A stretch of 64,000 nucleotides of DNA, taken from assembly GCA_036429605.1 (NCBI GenBank), contig CM071589.1, positions 4,402,001 through 4,466,000 on the forward strand, given 5' to 3'. Made by a program: the position numbers and the translations under genes. This document shows positions 44,101 to 56,463 of the stretch, in pieces; position 1 is the stretch's first letter; each line of letters starts with the position of its first letter. The notes under the pieces were generated by a model. It made no database searches, was not told where the DNA came from, and saw only the letters and a list, made by a program, of their open reading frames with translations. Source of the stretch: Cladobotryum mycophilum (Eukaryota; Ascomycota; Sordariomycetes; Hypocreales; Hypocreaceae).

Positions 44101-46339
44101 GGCCAAGCACGCACGCAACTGGCAATACTCTGCACAGCTGATCTCATGCTGGTCTCGGCTGGTATCTCTACAGTGCACATCCTCCTTGATTATAACCCAA
44201 CCAACAAACGGTATCCATACCTACCTATTTTTAAAAGAGGTACGTATGAATATCCCTGGAAAAACGCACGCGAATCGATTCAAAGTGAGGCATGTTACAT
44301 GTTTAGACATTTGGGCTGACGCCCAACAAACTACAGGATAGTAACGAGTTTTGTTTATCCAATGCCGAAATTTTTACAGTGAGAGGGGACAGAGAGAAAA
44401 AAAAAAAAAGGTACGCAAGCAAATTGGCCGAGACCTTACCGGCTACCCGTCCAATCGACTCCACGAATTGGTTTCTTTGTGTTTGTCGTTCATGACAGCG
44501 GATGCATCATCCCCTTTGTTTCTGGACCCATGCTTTCAATGTTTTGGAAGTATCGTGTAATACTGTGACCCCCAATTTACAAGCCACACAGAGAGGAGTG
44601 GGCAACATCATCCTCTCAGTGCTTGGCCCCTCTCTTTCTCGCCATGTATTCGGAGCAACTAGCATCCATGGATGGATGTCCTTTGGCTTCCTCTTCTCCA
44701 ACAGCGCCTCAATTTTTTTTCTTGCCCACCGTGCCGGACCGGGGGGTTTGCGCGGGTGCTTTGGTGGAGGTTGGTCGCATGCAGATCCATCGAACCCTCA
44801 AACTCTCGTCTGTTAGCCTCGTGGACTAGCCGCACAGCTCTATCGCCCTAAGTTTTTTTCTCGGCCGGCTTGCCTGGGTTCAGAGCCAACGTAAGGTACG
44901 GACGGGGTGCGACGCTGCGTGCTGCGTGCTGCGTGCTGCCCAGCACCCCGGGTCGGAGCCTGGGCTATCCTATTAGTTGGGGCGTTGCTGGCCGTGCTCA
45001 GTGTCAAGTTCTACGCCATCGATGGCCTTGTCTTGGGCTGGCGTGAACCATGTTATCTGGCTTTCCCCGTTCACTTCAACAGAGTGTACTAACTAATCCC
45101 TACCCTACCTTACTTTTGTTTGTTTCCCGCGCCGCAGACCGCACAAGCTTGCATGGACGCCGTGCTACCGTACAGTCATATAGCACACCTGTCCGTCAGT
45201 CGTTATTTCTGCCTTCCGCATCCCTCCCTCTCCCACTCTCTCTCTCCCTCCCTCTTTTTTCTTTCCTTTTTTCCCTTAGCGTCAACCCGGAGAGTGCAAA
45301 CGGCCTTAGCTTGTTAGTTCCTTTAGGTTCGGTATAAGACCCGGAGGACTCCTCTGACCTCACCAAGCATTTTGCTTGGCGGTTCGAACAAAGCTTTGGC
45401 AGTGATTGATTGTCTATTCTCTGACCTGATCCCCCGCCTATCGGAATTCCGAGCCGATTATTTTTCAATCTTACCCCCGGCGTCGTCTTCAAAATACTTG
45501 ACCGTCTACGAAGGGCATTCTTGAGTGTTTTGGTTTGACGAGGGCATCTATAGGTTTGGCTCGGGTGGTTTCCCGTGTGTGTTACTGAAACCGTCCTGGT
45601 GCGGCTTTCCCATCCCATCCGGACAGGGCAAACTTGTCATGCCGAAAGCGAATTTAGCATCACCAATCCGGGATTCTCTATAATAGCTCTTCGCGGGAGA
45701 AGTCGTCGCAGTTCATTTCCCGTCTCCGACCGCTTGCTTGGTCTGTTTGTTGCAGCAAGTTTGTGAGTTTCTGGAAAACTCCCAAGCGAGGTTGAGTTGT
45801 GGAACCCATTTATACACCTCTGGCACCAGTAGCCCATCGTCTAACTTGCCCTTTGGGGCATAGTTGACAATACCTTTTTCCTCTGTCGAGTGTGTATCTG
45901 AGGGCATCCCTGATAGAGTTGTTCTTGTTGTTCATTCTTTCCCAAGTTGGTACCAATTCCTCTGGCTAGGGGTTGCGGAACACACATTCGAACGCATGGG
46001 ATTCTAGTAATTGAATGCGAGTCTCTTTCTCTCATCAATAATAGTGGAGTATTACTCAATGGGCTTTTGATTGCCCTTCACTCGCGGTCATCATAGGGTT
46101 CTCATTTCATCAGACCTAATCTTCGCCATCAACCGATCCACCCGCCGTCCTTCACGACTTGCGCCGCTCGTTCGTTTCGCCGAGGTCCCCTCCGCATCAC
46201 GCATCCTCGGTCTCTGGCCGCACCTTCGGCCAAGTTATCATTCATCCTGGCCCAATTCTATCCTTCTCCAGTATCACTGCCCCCGGCGCATCGGGAGGAC
46301 TCGGCAGGAGAGACTTCCCTAGACAGCGTCCGTCGGGGC

Positions 46340-47574
46340 ATGGACAACTCCAACCAGCAGAGGAGGCAGAATGAACCGCCCATTCATCAAACTCCCACAC
46401 AAAGATACTCGCTACAGGCTCATCCGTCAGCTAGTGGAGCCACTGAAAGATTTCGCCCGGCACCGGTCAACGCATCTCCGTCAACACCGCGGGGCATGGG
46501 AAGTGCGGCTACCTACAGTACTTATTACCAAGAACCAACAGCAGCTTATTCGACATCGACAAACATGCCTGCGACAGCTTTAGCGTACGGGCCGGACTAC
46601 GGCGCCGACACGCGGTCACAAACACAAGGCTTTGGGGGTTACAACACGGGTATGATGATGTACAATGTGCCTCAACCGAACGCACAAACTTCGGTCTACG
46701 ATGCCCAACAATTCGGGCAACGCCAGCAGGCAACAATGCACATGATAGCGCCTGATGATACATCAACATACTTCAACCCAGAAGCAGGAGCTGCAGCAGC
46801 AACAAGCATGCAGCATTCAGCTCAGGGAACCGGAACGTCCGCAGGTGTCTATCAGCAGAGCCAGTCCATAAACTACCCAGCCAACATGCAGAGTGCGAGC
46901 GCAATGCAGCAAGCTTCAGCAGCAGCCGCAGCAGCCGCGGCGGCAAATACTTCAATGGGTGAAGATCAGGATTACGGCACCACGGGGCTCCAAGAAAAGC
47001 GGGTGGGCTATCAACGGCAATTAGGGTCGGTATTCCAAGACATTGAAAACGTGTCATTGGAAAGAGCGGCCGAGACACTGTTGAGCGTCTCTGGCTGGTT
47101 GTTATCACAAGTTCAAGAACTTGGTAATGGCAAGAACTTATTACCACGTACGCAAGGCGGCATGGCTAACACGACATAGGACTAAACCAAGATGATGCAA
47201 GCCTCCACGCAGAACGAATCAAGCTCTGGAACGACTTCAATCATGCATGGCTAGCACTGGGCTTTCGACAAAAGGAAGTCATGTCATCCGGTCAACAGCT
47301 ATCCAGATCGCAAAGGCTCATGTCCCAAGCTACAATAAAGAAGATGGGGGATGAGCTCATTCGATTATGCGACGGCATAGAACGACATGGCTTGGTTGAC
47401 TATCAATACGGCGTATGGGAGGATCAAATTGAGACCAGTAGGCATTTGCCAATCCCTTGGAAGATGGGAGAAACTGACTGACGGAAACTTTCCCATGACA
47501 TAGTTCTTGAGGAATGCCTAGATCTTTACGAGCCTTCTGAAGAGCCGGCCGGCGCGAGTGGCGGGTCTCGCTGA
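46340..47574 (+). CDS. Uncharacterised protein with low-complexity N-half and a folded C-terminal domain
   Basis: Exons 46,340-47,123, 47,180-47,437 and 47,504-47,574; donors GTAATG and GTAGGC, branch sites GCTAAC and ACTGAC, acceptors CATAG; 370 residues. Seen: residues 1-210 are Q/S/A/Y-rich and disordered (YYQEPTAAYSTSTNMPATAL; a poly-Ala run near 195-204). Residues about 220-355 form a dense helical domain: KRVGYQRQLGSVFQDIENVS, AAETLLSVSGWLLSQVQELG, LWNDFNHAWLALGFRQKEV, RLMSQATIKKMGDELIRLCD, LVDYQYGVWEDQI, ILEECLDLYEPSEE. No membrane span or known catalytic motif. The layout of prion-like half plus helical half resembles transcription co-regulators, but I do not recognise the family. It is isolated between two deserts of 7-8 kb, as many developmental regulators are in fungi (inference). 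Confidence 0.85.
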
Positions 47575-50500
47575 GTCGACATCTCACCGCCTTCCTCGCA
47601 ATCAACGGACGGCATCACTAAGCCAACCGAGACATTTCCCTTGACGCCACATCAATGAATCGGAAACAGCGGGATTTCGTCGCTTCTCTTTACTTTTTAT
47701 CCCTCTTCTCTATTACTACCTCCTTCCATATTGGTGGCTTGATGATTGTACACTACGAGACGGGGGCTCCGGGGGCTGCCTCTGTCCATAATACTGGACG
47801 TCGGTACGGTTTCATTTTTTTTTGTTTAGCATAGAATCTTTTTTACGACTAGGGCTGGGTAGGAGTTGGCATATTTGGTTGGGTAGGGCTATATACACGT
47901 CTTTGAACGGTCTTGGCAAGTTGGGCAATGGAAGAAGAGGGGAGCCTCGGGGCATGTGCGAGTGTATTGTTTGTTTTCCTTCTATTTTCTCCCTCTTTGG
48001 TTACCATTTCGATGGAAACAAAGAAGCACCGCTTACACACAGACACACAAACATTTGACGAACCCTTCATATACCAACGCACATACGCACACAGTCACAA
48101 ACACAAACGTCACTTTTGCTACCTCGTTTGGATGATGATCACAATGATGATGGACTATGATACGAGAAGTCGAGGACGGGGAGAGGGGGGCCAGAAACGG
48201 GTAAAATGAGGTGGAAACAAACAAACGGGTAAGGCATCCAGGGCAGCGGGAAAGGCGCGCGGGAATGGTGTTTTAGACACAAAGGCGGCGTTGAAATTTC
48301 GGGCTTCAAGGACAAAAAAAAGACGTCGAGAGCAAAAGTGGGTGCTTTCTTTTTTTTTTACAACTGCAAAAATTTTCTCCCAAAAGGCGGTAACAGAGTG
48401 TTGGGCCTCCAATGAGGATGTCCCAAAACTTACTGAAGAGACCGGTCAGCCTTTTGTGTGTATTATCTAACCTAGACTTTTTGTGTGTGGGTGTGGTTAT
48501 GGTAGGTTGAGGTTCTCGCGAGCCTTAGACTCTCCCAGGCGGCAAAGGTGTTGGGTAACTAGACAGGAAGGGACAGAGCGCTCATTGGCAGCTTGTTGTC
48601 AATGAAGCCAAACTAGTTGAAAAGCCGCGTTTGGCATTCCTTGATTTTTTTGCTCAAAGCGAGGGTGATGAACATGTGACGGACAATCCGCGTTGGGGCA
48701 AAGGAACCGGCGGGATAATTAATAAAACGTTGCCCCCCTAGTGTTCCTGTTCATGCCCAATGGAAGGAGTGCGTACTCGTTGGGTTGCTTGCAGGTCCCC
48801 CTTGTTTTCCAGCATATTACTTTTTGGGGGCTCCTTGGGGGCCTTATTTGTGTGTTGAGGGGTCCATTTGGCACAGAGGAGAGGGGGAGAGAACCTTCCT
48901 TCCAAGTGCTAATGTCGTTGACAGACGCAATGACGCTGTAAGTCATCAGGATTGGGCGATCTCCGTATGCACTTTGGGGCAAGGAGGGAAAGGATCGGGG
49001 CGGGTGAACGGATCACTTTCCGAAATGTATAAACTAGCCATATTGTTGATGATTTTCAAGGTTGTACAGAGGGCCTGTTGGCAAGAAACCTGTAATGGAT
49101 GGGCAATGTAGGGGGTACGTATTGAGGACAACAGCTCAGCTTGCAAGTGATGTCACAGTATGCATCCTAGTCAGCTTGCTTCCACATCAACGCCGAGAAA
49201 CAAAGAAGAGTGGTGCAACCGGGGTGACGTGAAGGGTGCTTTGTGCTACTCGGCCCAGCCAATACCATCGGTAAACCCGAGAGAATTGTTTCTTCTTTTC
49301 TTTGCGCTGGAACAGCAGCTCCTGTTCTCAGATCCTTCATGTACTCCGTACTTTTGTGGAAATCGATGGGCGTCAGGGGGTGGAGTGGTGATCTTTCAAA
49401 AGGGTGCGGTTCTATAATAACTCTGGCGCAGAGCCTCGTCTTCTAGTATCGGGCTAAGAAGACCAGGGGCGGAGGAGAAAATGGCTGGGCTAGATTCGCA
49501 TTGAGCCCAGGTTGGTGTGTTCAGATGAAGTAATTACTCACTCAACTTCTTTTTGAGCGTATATCACAGATGAATTCTGGCCGATGGATATCGGACAGTT
49601 GTCGGGGAAGTCTTTGATCTATTGGGTTGATTTGCGAAGAAGTCTCAACTAAGTTCAGGCTTAGAGTCATGGGGGAAGTGTTTCAAGGTTGTGTTTAACA
49701 CCTCTCTGTTGGTTTTCTTCCTATCGTGGGTCAGGTTATGTTTGCTATGCGGATGGTGACATCGCCTCTCCGAACCAATAGATGGAAAATATCATGGATC
49801 AAGCCCGGTGCAGGTGGTCTCGTGGAACGTCTCGCCTCCTGTAGTTTATTTTGCTGCTGCTCCTCGGGGGGTTGCTGTAGGTCAACATGTCCGGTTTCGA
49901 TCCCGCATTTTCCGAGCGCTTCACGACCTGCTATTGGCTGGTGTGCTTGGCACTGCATAGAAGTGCCACGCATTGGTAGGATCTCATAAGTTAATGTTAG
50001 TAGTAGTTCGACGGGGAAGAAGGCGGAGAGACCAATTAAGCGGCTACCCTATCCCCCCTTTCCCGAAAAACAATGCTTTTCTTGAAGGCAGTTCGTAGTT
50101 CTAGGCTGGACTAATGAAAGGGGCAACAAAGTAACAGGTTAATTAGCCCGGGAAAAACAAACTCTCCACCGGGCTGTTGGCTGTTCATTCAAGCCTGAGA
50201 TGCTTAAACGAGGTGGATGTACTTTTTACTTCCTTTTTCTCCAAAGGTAGTTGTAGTCCAGTCCGAGGTGGTGCCCAGTGCAGGATCGACTCCAATGAGC
50301 ATTGTCGACAAGCTCAGGGAGTTTGGTTTCACAAGACGGACGGCAATCTTGTGGCTGGCTGAGTGGCTGATGGTGTGTGCTGGAGACTCGAGGATTTGCT
50401 TTTAATAATAGTTGGCCTTTTGCTAGTACATACGAGAGGCAGTGGACAGCAAGACTCTGTACCTTTAATGCAACATAAAGATGAAACATCGTCCAGGTAC

Positions 50501-53500
50501 GCAGCTTGTCGCCAATTGCCTAGCCAATCAATAATGGATTGGATTGGATCCGATCTAGCAGTATTTTATGTAGCTGACTGCATGTGACATCGTCGACCGG
50601 CAATGAGACATGCCTAGCAGTAGTAATCATTCATCCGAAGAAATCGACGACTGCGAGCTGAAGGTCTGTCTGTAGGGTGTCTGTGCGTGAGCTGTGGAGT
50701 GGCTGACCAACAAGCAAACGAGCAGGCAAGCAAGCACAGGGGGTAGGGGGTAGGGGTGTAAATAAATGTGCATTCTTGGAAAAGAGCAAGCACATCATGA
50801 AGATTTTGATAGAGGGGCGAAGAAACCAGAGCCTGGATCGATTGTTGCTGTGCGTGAGTCGAGAGAGAATAAGAGCGAGGCGGGTAGGTTAGATACTCAA
50901 AAAAGAGGCCGGGATCGACAGTTTGTGGTGTTGGAGAAGAAGAGAAAATTACTAACCTCTGGAGGAGGTGGTGGTGGTACTCGAGCACTCCGTACTTGCT
51001 GCGAAAACCTGTGCCTGCCATTTTTAATAAGACCCGTTAATTGTCATAGATGTCTCTGGGAGGGAAGGAACCGACCGATGATCCAATAGGAAATAGACTA
51101 ATTAATCGATAAAATAGAATTTAATAAAATATCAAATAATGGCAAGAGGCACCAAGTAGACAAGTGGGTGTCGCCAGAAGCAAAACACACACCACCACCT
51201 CCATCACCCCCCCCTCCCCTCCATCATCATCATCATCATCACAACATCACCACATCACCACATCACCACCATGATTCCTCAACGCGCACGAGGCAACAAA
51301 CCATCGCCACCATCTACCCATCCAAACAAATTCAAAGGGGGTGTCGAGTCTTTGACCATATACAGAGTGGCTAATTGGTCTCTGCGGGTCACCCGAGACG
51401 CTGGATTACTGGTAACCAATCGAGGTTGGGAAATGAGAGCTCATTGAGAAACTAGCTCTTGAGCAAAGTGTCGGTCTTTGCTTTTTCTTTCTTGTCACGT
51501 CTGACACGAGATGGAGGTGCGTTAGCTCCAAGGGCGTTCCTGATTTGCCGATGGTGACCGGCAATTCCTTAACCTCTCTTCTCTCCTTTGGTTCTTTTGA
51601 TTAAGAGGTACTGATACAAATTATGTACAAGCATTTCTTTCATACAAAGCAAACCGACCTTGCGATGCCTCAAGGTCAACCCAAGACCTCAGCCCACTGC
51701 AAGACACTTACAGCCAAAGCCAACAAAGCCAACACCTGCAATGTTGCGCACAAACCTCTTCTCGCTCACCTTTGATGGTCGCAACGAGCGAATCGGTCAT
51801 CAAAACACCAGTGCGAGGTGCATGTATGCATGCAGGTGTATGCACGTCACATAGCCCGCCCACGGCGTTACCCCACACGAGCTCTGTATTCATTTCGACT
51901 CGAGTCCTATAAAATAAGTCTCGCGATCTTTGACCTCCCTACTGCACACCGGAATCGAATGGCTGCTATTTGCGCAAAAATCAAATACTCGAGCACCTTT
52001 ATGTTGCCGCGGAAAATCCGGCCATGTACGCTGACGTCGATCCTGAATTGTTTGCCAAGCAATTTCCTTTTGCCGCTGTTCACTCTCTTCCTGGCCTTTA
52101 CTCCATACTCAATTTGACGCAATCTCTCGGCTATCTTCACTCTTTTCTTGTACTTGTATTAGTATTTAGACATACCCGGCTAAAGCGTCTCTTTCACTTA
52201 TTACCCTGTGGTTCATCACAGGGATTGGTACAGGCATCAGATCAACCTAGACCAATTCGGTGTCTCCCCTTGCAAGCCATCTCTTACTTGTCATAATTGC
52301 ATGCTTACTTCTTTTGTTCTGATACCGCAGCATCCTGCTTTTGGCATTGCGTAAACACTCAACACCTACCGGTTTAGGGCATATCTTTGGCCATTCATAA
52401 TGTCATCGATCTTGCTCGAAAGCGGTCCGAACCCTAACCCGAGCTAGATTCAGGGATAGCTAGAAGATGAAGTCATTGATAGAAACATCCAGTCTATGCC
52501 CAGTTTATGTAGTACTACTATAGTATGCATCTTTCTCGCAAGACCCCCGGGGGCAAGAGGACATAGCACTATGCAGTAGTTCTTTTCTTCTGTTCCGTCA
52601 TCACAACATCCAAAGGCACACCGAGGTCGTAGTACAGCTCGGCCCCTGGCCCCTGACACTGCACGGCCCAAGCGGCTCTCCAAATTGGGTGATATCACAG
52701 CTACCTTCTCTGGCTATTGCTAACCGTCCCTTGACAGCGACCAGATGCTAATGCAACAAGAATGGGAAGTGTTTCGCATGAATCAAAATGCCGCGCAGAA
52801 GGCATGTACGCGCCTGCTGTTCCTTTCATGTTGTTCCACAATGATATTACAGAGTGAGGATCGCTCTGTGATAATACGACGTGAGAAACAATAATACCCA
52901 CTGTTCCGCAAATTCTTCTACGCCTAGAACGCCTCTCTTGTTCCATCGTCTTTCCACCAAAGCTTTGGCAACAATGTACAGTCAGCATCCACCCAACGTC
53001 AGCTCTTGACGGGACACCCACTGCGGTATTTCGCCATCATTTGACAAGAGCCGTCGTGGCGCTCAATGTCTCAGCCACGTCGATGCTACTTTGCCATTCC
53101 TCGGGTTCTTATGAGGCCTTTTGTGGGCAACACGGACAGGTGTTGATGACACTTGTTCGGAAGACCGATATTGTAATATGGCATCTTTTCGGTGAAATGT
53201 TGGCGCGCCCTTGTGTTAAAAGTCCGCCGCACCAAAGTTTTCTCTAGGACTCGAGGCCCGCACTAGCTGCGATATACGACCGGGGAAACAAAGAATCTCC
53301 CCGTTGGTAGCTTGAAGGTTTGGATCCTTCGTTTCTCGAGCTTGTTCAAGCCAAAAGGTCCTTGGCCTATCGCTAGTATGTTGCGGTATCAACCAAGTAC
53401 CGTCGTGTGAGGCACAGTCTAGGGCAATACCAATAATCAGATGATATTGATGATGACGAGATAAGAGGCCATTTGGGATTGAGGAAATTGTTTGAAGCGA

Positions 53501-54611
53501 GACTTGAACCTATGCCCAAGCCCATATATGTCGTTTTCTAGATATTGTGGTCCCTTGTGAATGTTGGTAAACAGATATGTCATGAGTACGAGGAGGCGTG
53601 AGGTTGATATCAGGATTAAGAAAAGATCAACTCGCAAACCAAGGTACGCTGCACTCTTGCCATAATGAACCCGGCTTCTGGTAGCTGACGCTATTTGTAA
53701 AGTATAGCCAACTAAGTTGGGGGGTCTGGCTTGAGGGACGATCTGTTTCTAAGACCGGGGTGAGTAGTAGATAATGTAGTGGCCATATTGGAAACTGGCA
53801 AAATCTCCTTGCCGTGAGGGATACAATTGCATCAACGGCTAAAAATGACATTTTCACAGCCCAAGTACCATTTAGTCATCAAGTACTTACTTGTATTGAT
53901 TGACATGGGTACTCTGAACTGAGTCATGTCCCTATACATGACCTTTCTTTATCTTGATGCCCCCTCCCAAGTCGAGCCTCTATTGGAGTTACTGCCGATC
54001 ATGTTCGGAATCAACATTGATGCAAAGAAGATGGGCATCTTGAGAGAGGACCCCCATATGGCCTCGAGGCCCGTGAACAGCAGTAAGATGGTGATGTGGC
54101 TGTTCAAGAATGGTTGGACATGGGGTATGGGCCGAGGCCAGTGTTATTCTGGCAGACTAGCAAAGTAAGAAACGTATGGATTGCTTGGAACGGCTGGTAT
54201 TCATCGATTAGGATACGGCGTGGTTGGGAATATGGTGTTTTTTCCTGATGTTCATGTCCTTGGGAGGGGACGCAGTCGGCTGGGTGGTTGACCAACATGA
54301 ATTGTCTACTCTGCCAGTGAGGAGACTATAAAGCCAAGTTGAGGTGATGGAATGACTTTGGTTAGTTGAATAGTTTACCGTATTCCAAGATCCCGAGTGT
54401 CAAAAAGCCTTGTTCATGTTGTGAGCTTGTTTCTTGCAAAAAAATCTAGCAGAGTCGCAAGTCATATCACTCGTCGCTTTCACGGGCAGAAAGCGTAACA
54501 TATTTTCCATTTCGAATATTCATTATCATGATTCCTCCCTCCTCACGGTCCCAAGCCATTTGCTATTCTCACGGTCTACCAGAGACCTCCTTTCTTATAT
54601 CAAATATGTTT
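47575..54611. other. Gene desert of 7 kb downstream of the unknown gene
   Basis: No supported gene or RNA on either strand. Open frames of up to about 135 codons are unconvincing. Features: a CAT/CAC-rich tract (51,222-51,272), copies of TACTTGTA at 52,151 and 53,888, TACTCCGTA at 49,342 and ACTCCGTA at 50,987. It may include distal regulatory DNA or non-coding transcripts that cannot be seen from sequence alone. Confidence 0.55.
51222..51272. repeat. (CAT)n/(CAC)n repeat tract
   Basis: Seven CAT units, then CACATCAC units. Confidence 0.8.
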
Positions 54612-55425
54612 TTAGAATTGATCTGTAATACGCACAATGTTTAGCTTTTGCCCGAAAAAAGATCTACCACGCATACAACCGAGTAAAATGAAGGGGGAGG
54701 GGGGGTTTCATACCTAGAGTCATGCTCATGCTCACATCCGTATTCTCCACCATCTTGGTAAACTCCTCAAAGCTAATCTTGCCGTCCTTGTCCAGGTCGG
54801 CCTCCATGATGGTCTTGTCCACAATCTGCTGCAGCTGCTGGTCCTTGAGGTTGCTTCCGACCATCATCTTGAGCACGATGAAGAGCTCGCCGTTGCTGAT
54901 GTACCCGTCGCGGTCAATGTCGTAAACCTTGAAGGCGAACTGGAGCTTCTGCTCCTTGTTTCCCTTGCTGCTAAAGGCGCTGAGACCCGAGACGAATTCC
55001 TGGAAGTCGACGTCGCCGCCACCGTCTTCGTCGAAGATGGCAATCATTCTGTGCACGTATTAGAATTCTGTGTAGAGTTGTAAAAATCGTTGGAAAGGCA
55101 CTCTAACCGCGTCGCGAGGGGGTTTGAGGAGATCTGAGGAAGACTGAGGAACTCATCGCGTTCAATTGTACCGGAGTTGTCCTACGCAAAAGGGGGGTTA
55201 GTCGTACTCGAGCAGTGAGGGCATATGCTAGGTATTTATTGTTCGATTCGCACCTTGTCCAGCTTCATGAACCGTTTCCGTAACCGATCGACCTCTTCTC
55301 TGTCGACTGCGACTTTGTTAGCGACTGAAAAAGGGAGAAGAAGCAGAGTTGTAGAACAGGGGAGATGACTGACAGTTGGACCCTTGGACGATACCGTCCA
55401 GAACGGAGCTTGTGGTGTTGCCCAT
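54612..55425 (-). CDS. CNB1: Calcineurin regulatory subunit B
   Basis: Five exons: 55,374-55,425, 55,254-55,306, 55,108-55,181, 54,714-55,048 and 54,612-54,622; 174 residues, the family length. Seen: the N-terminal MGNTTS myristoylation signal (Gly2), the linker [20 protein letters not shown], and four EF-hands. Their calcium loops begin at DKDNSGTIERDEF, DEDGGGDVDFQEF, DIDRDGYISNGEL and DLDKDGKISFEEF. The tail DVSMSMTLDQF is completed only by the last coding exon of 11 nt. Known: this protein with calcineurin A forms the calcium/calmodulin-dependent phosphatase that activates Crz1, and is the target of FK506-FKBP12. Intron 1 uses a GTCAGT donor and has two possible CAG acceptors 18 nt apart. 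Divergent from EPL1. Confidence 0.95.
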
Positions 55426-56463
55426 CTTGGCTAGATAGTGCAACGGTGACTGGTGGAATAGCAAGAAAAACTCTAACCTTGACTGACTCTCTTCGTCCTG
55501 CGAGGTTGTTGAACAGTCAAGATATAAGGCTTGCAGAGGCGGTGATGAGGCTGAAAGAAGCTGTGGTGGGATGTAGGCCATCAAGGGTCAAAGTGGTAGT
55601 GGCGGGAGTGGTACTCCGTACATCTCCCAGAGGGGTATCCGATCATGTGCACGAGCCACATCTTGAAATGTATGACAGAAACAGAAGTTCGTTCTAACCT
55701 TGAGAAGAGCTTCAATTTGGAGTAAAAATATGAACTGTATGACGGGATGGTGTGGAATTTGTGAGTATTAAATTAAAAGTAAATAAATATGGTACTATTT
55801 TAAAAAAGAACTAAAAGCTATGGATAAAAGTTTAGTTGAAAGGGTTCACTCTCCCTTTGTTCCTTCACCTGTCTCCAAGTCGTGATAGCGAGTCGTGGCT
55901 GTGGCTGTGAACCTTTTATCATCACGATAAAATAAAATGTGTGGCGCAAAAGTGTCTCCGGCTCAAATTCGGTTGATGACGCCTTTGACAGCACCAAGTA
56001 TGATTACCTCAGTAGTATGTGGTTGGGCTGCTAGCGAGTTTGCCAGCCAACCAGGAGCGCGCCTCCACTAGGCACCACTACAGTGCTGCTTTCAGCGCGT
56101 ACGTAGCCTGCGACTCAGGCCTCAGGGGGACAAGAGAGGAGGCAAAGGAGGGGGTGGCCCGAGCGCTAGCATGTACCTCACCACCTAAAGTTTATGCGTA
56201 AGTGACTTGGCAATAGCAACATCGTGACCCAAACGACTGCCAATTTTCCAGGCTTGTGCCAGTGAAAAATCTTCGCGCGGCAAAACAATCCCAACGTCAC
56301 CTCATCGATCGCGAGTCTTTGGCCATCAAAAAACACCCACCACCGCGCTGTTTTTATCGTCTTTATATCAAAAGACGACTTTTTATGTCTCGATTTATGA
56401 CTTGATCGATTTTTTTCGCGGATTTTCCGCTGGCTTTCTGCCGTCCTTCACCACCTAGCCACC
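55426..56463. promoter_or_regulatory. Divergent promoter region of CNB1 and EPL1
   Basis: A 1,038-bp spacer. Pyrimidine-poor, A-rich sequence lies at 55,760-55,830; TACTCCGTA occurs at 55,612. No supported gene. Confidence 0.5.

Larger units (their letters stand above)
38597..46339. other. Gene desert of 7.7 kb upstream of the unknown gene at 46,340
   Basis: I saw no supported gene, tRNA or mobile element. It carries simple repeats, listed separately, and several copies of TACTTGTA/TACAAGTA (39,106; 41,791; 42,778) and of TACTCCGTA/TACGGAGTA (40,222; 40,990). The part from about 45,330 (GGTATAAG at 45,332-45,339) to 46,339 is probably promoter and leader of the next gene (inference). Confidence 0.55.

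Noticed and set aside
45363..45379. Perfect hairpin CCAAGCA-TTT-TGCTTGG followed by GGTTCGAA, thought to be a terminator or tRNA part
   Set aside because: No cloverleaf can be formed, and hairpin terminators are not used by fungal RNA polymerase II; likely chance.
53480..53520. tRNA T-loop-like sequence GGTTCAAGTCTCG on the minus strand
   Set aside because: The T-stem does not pair and no acceptor stem, D-arm or anticodon arm was found.
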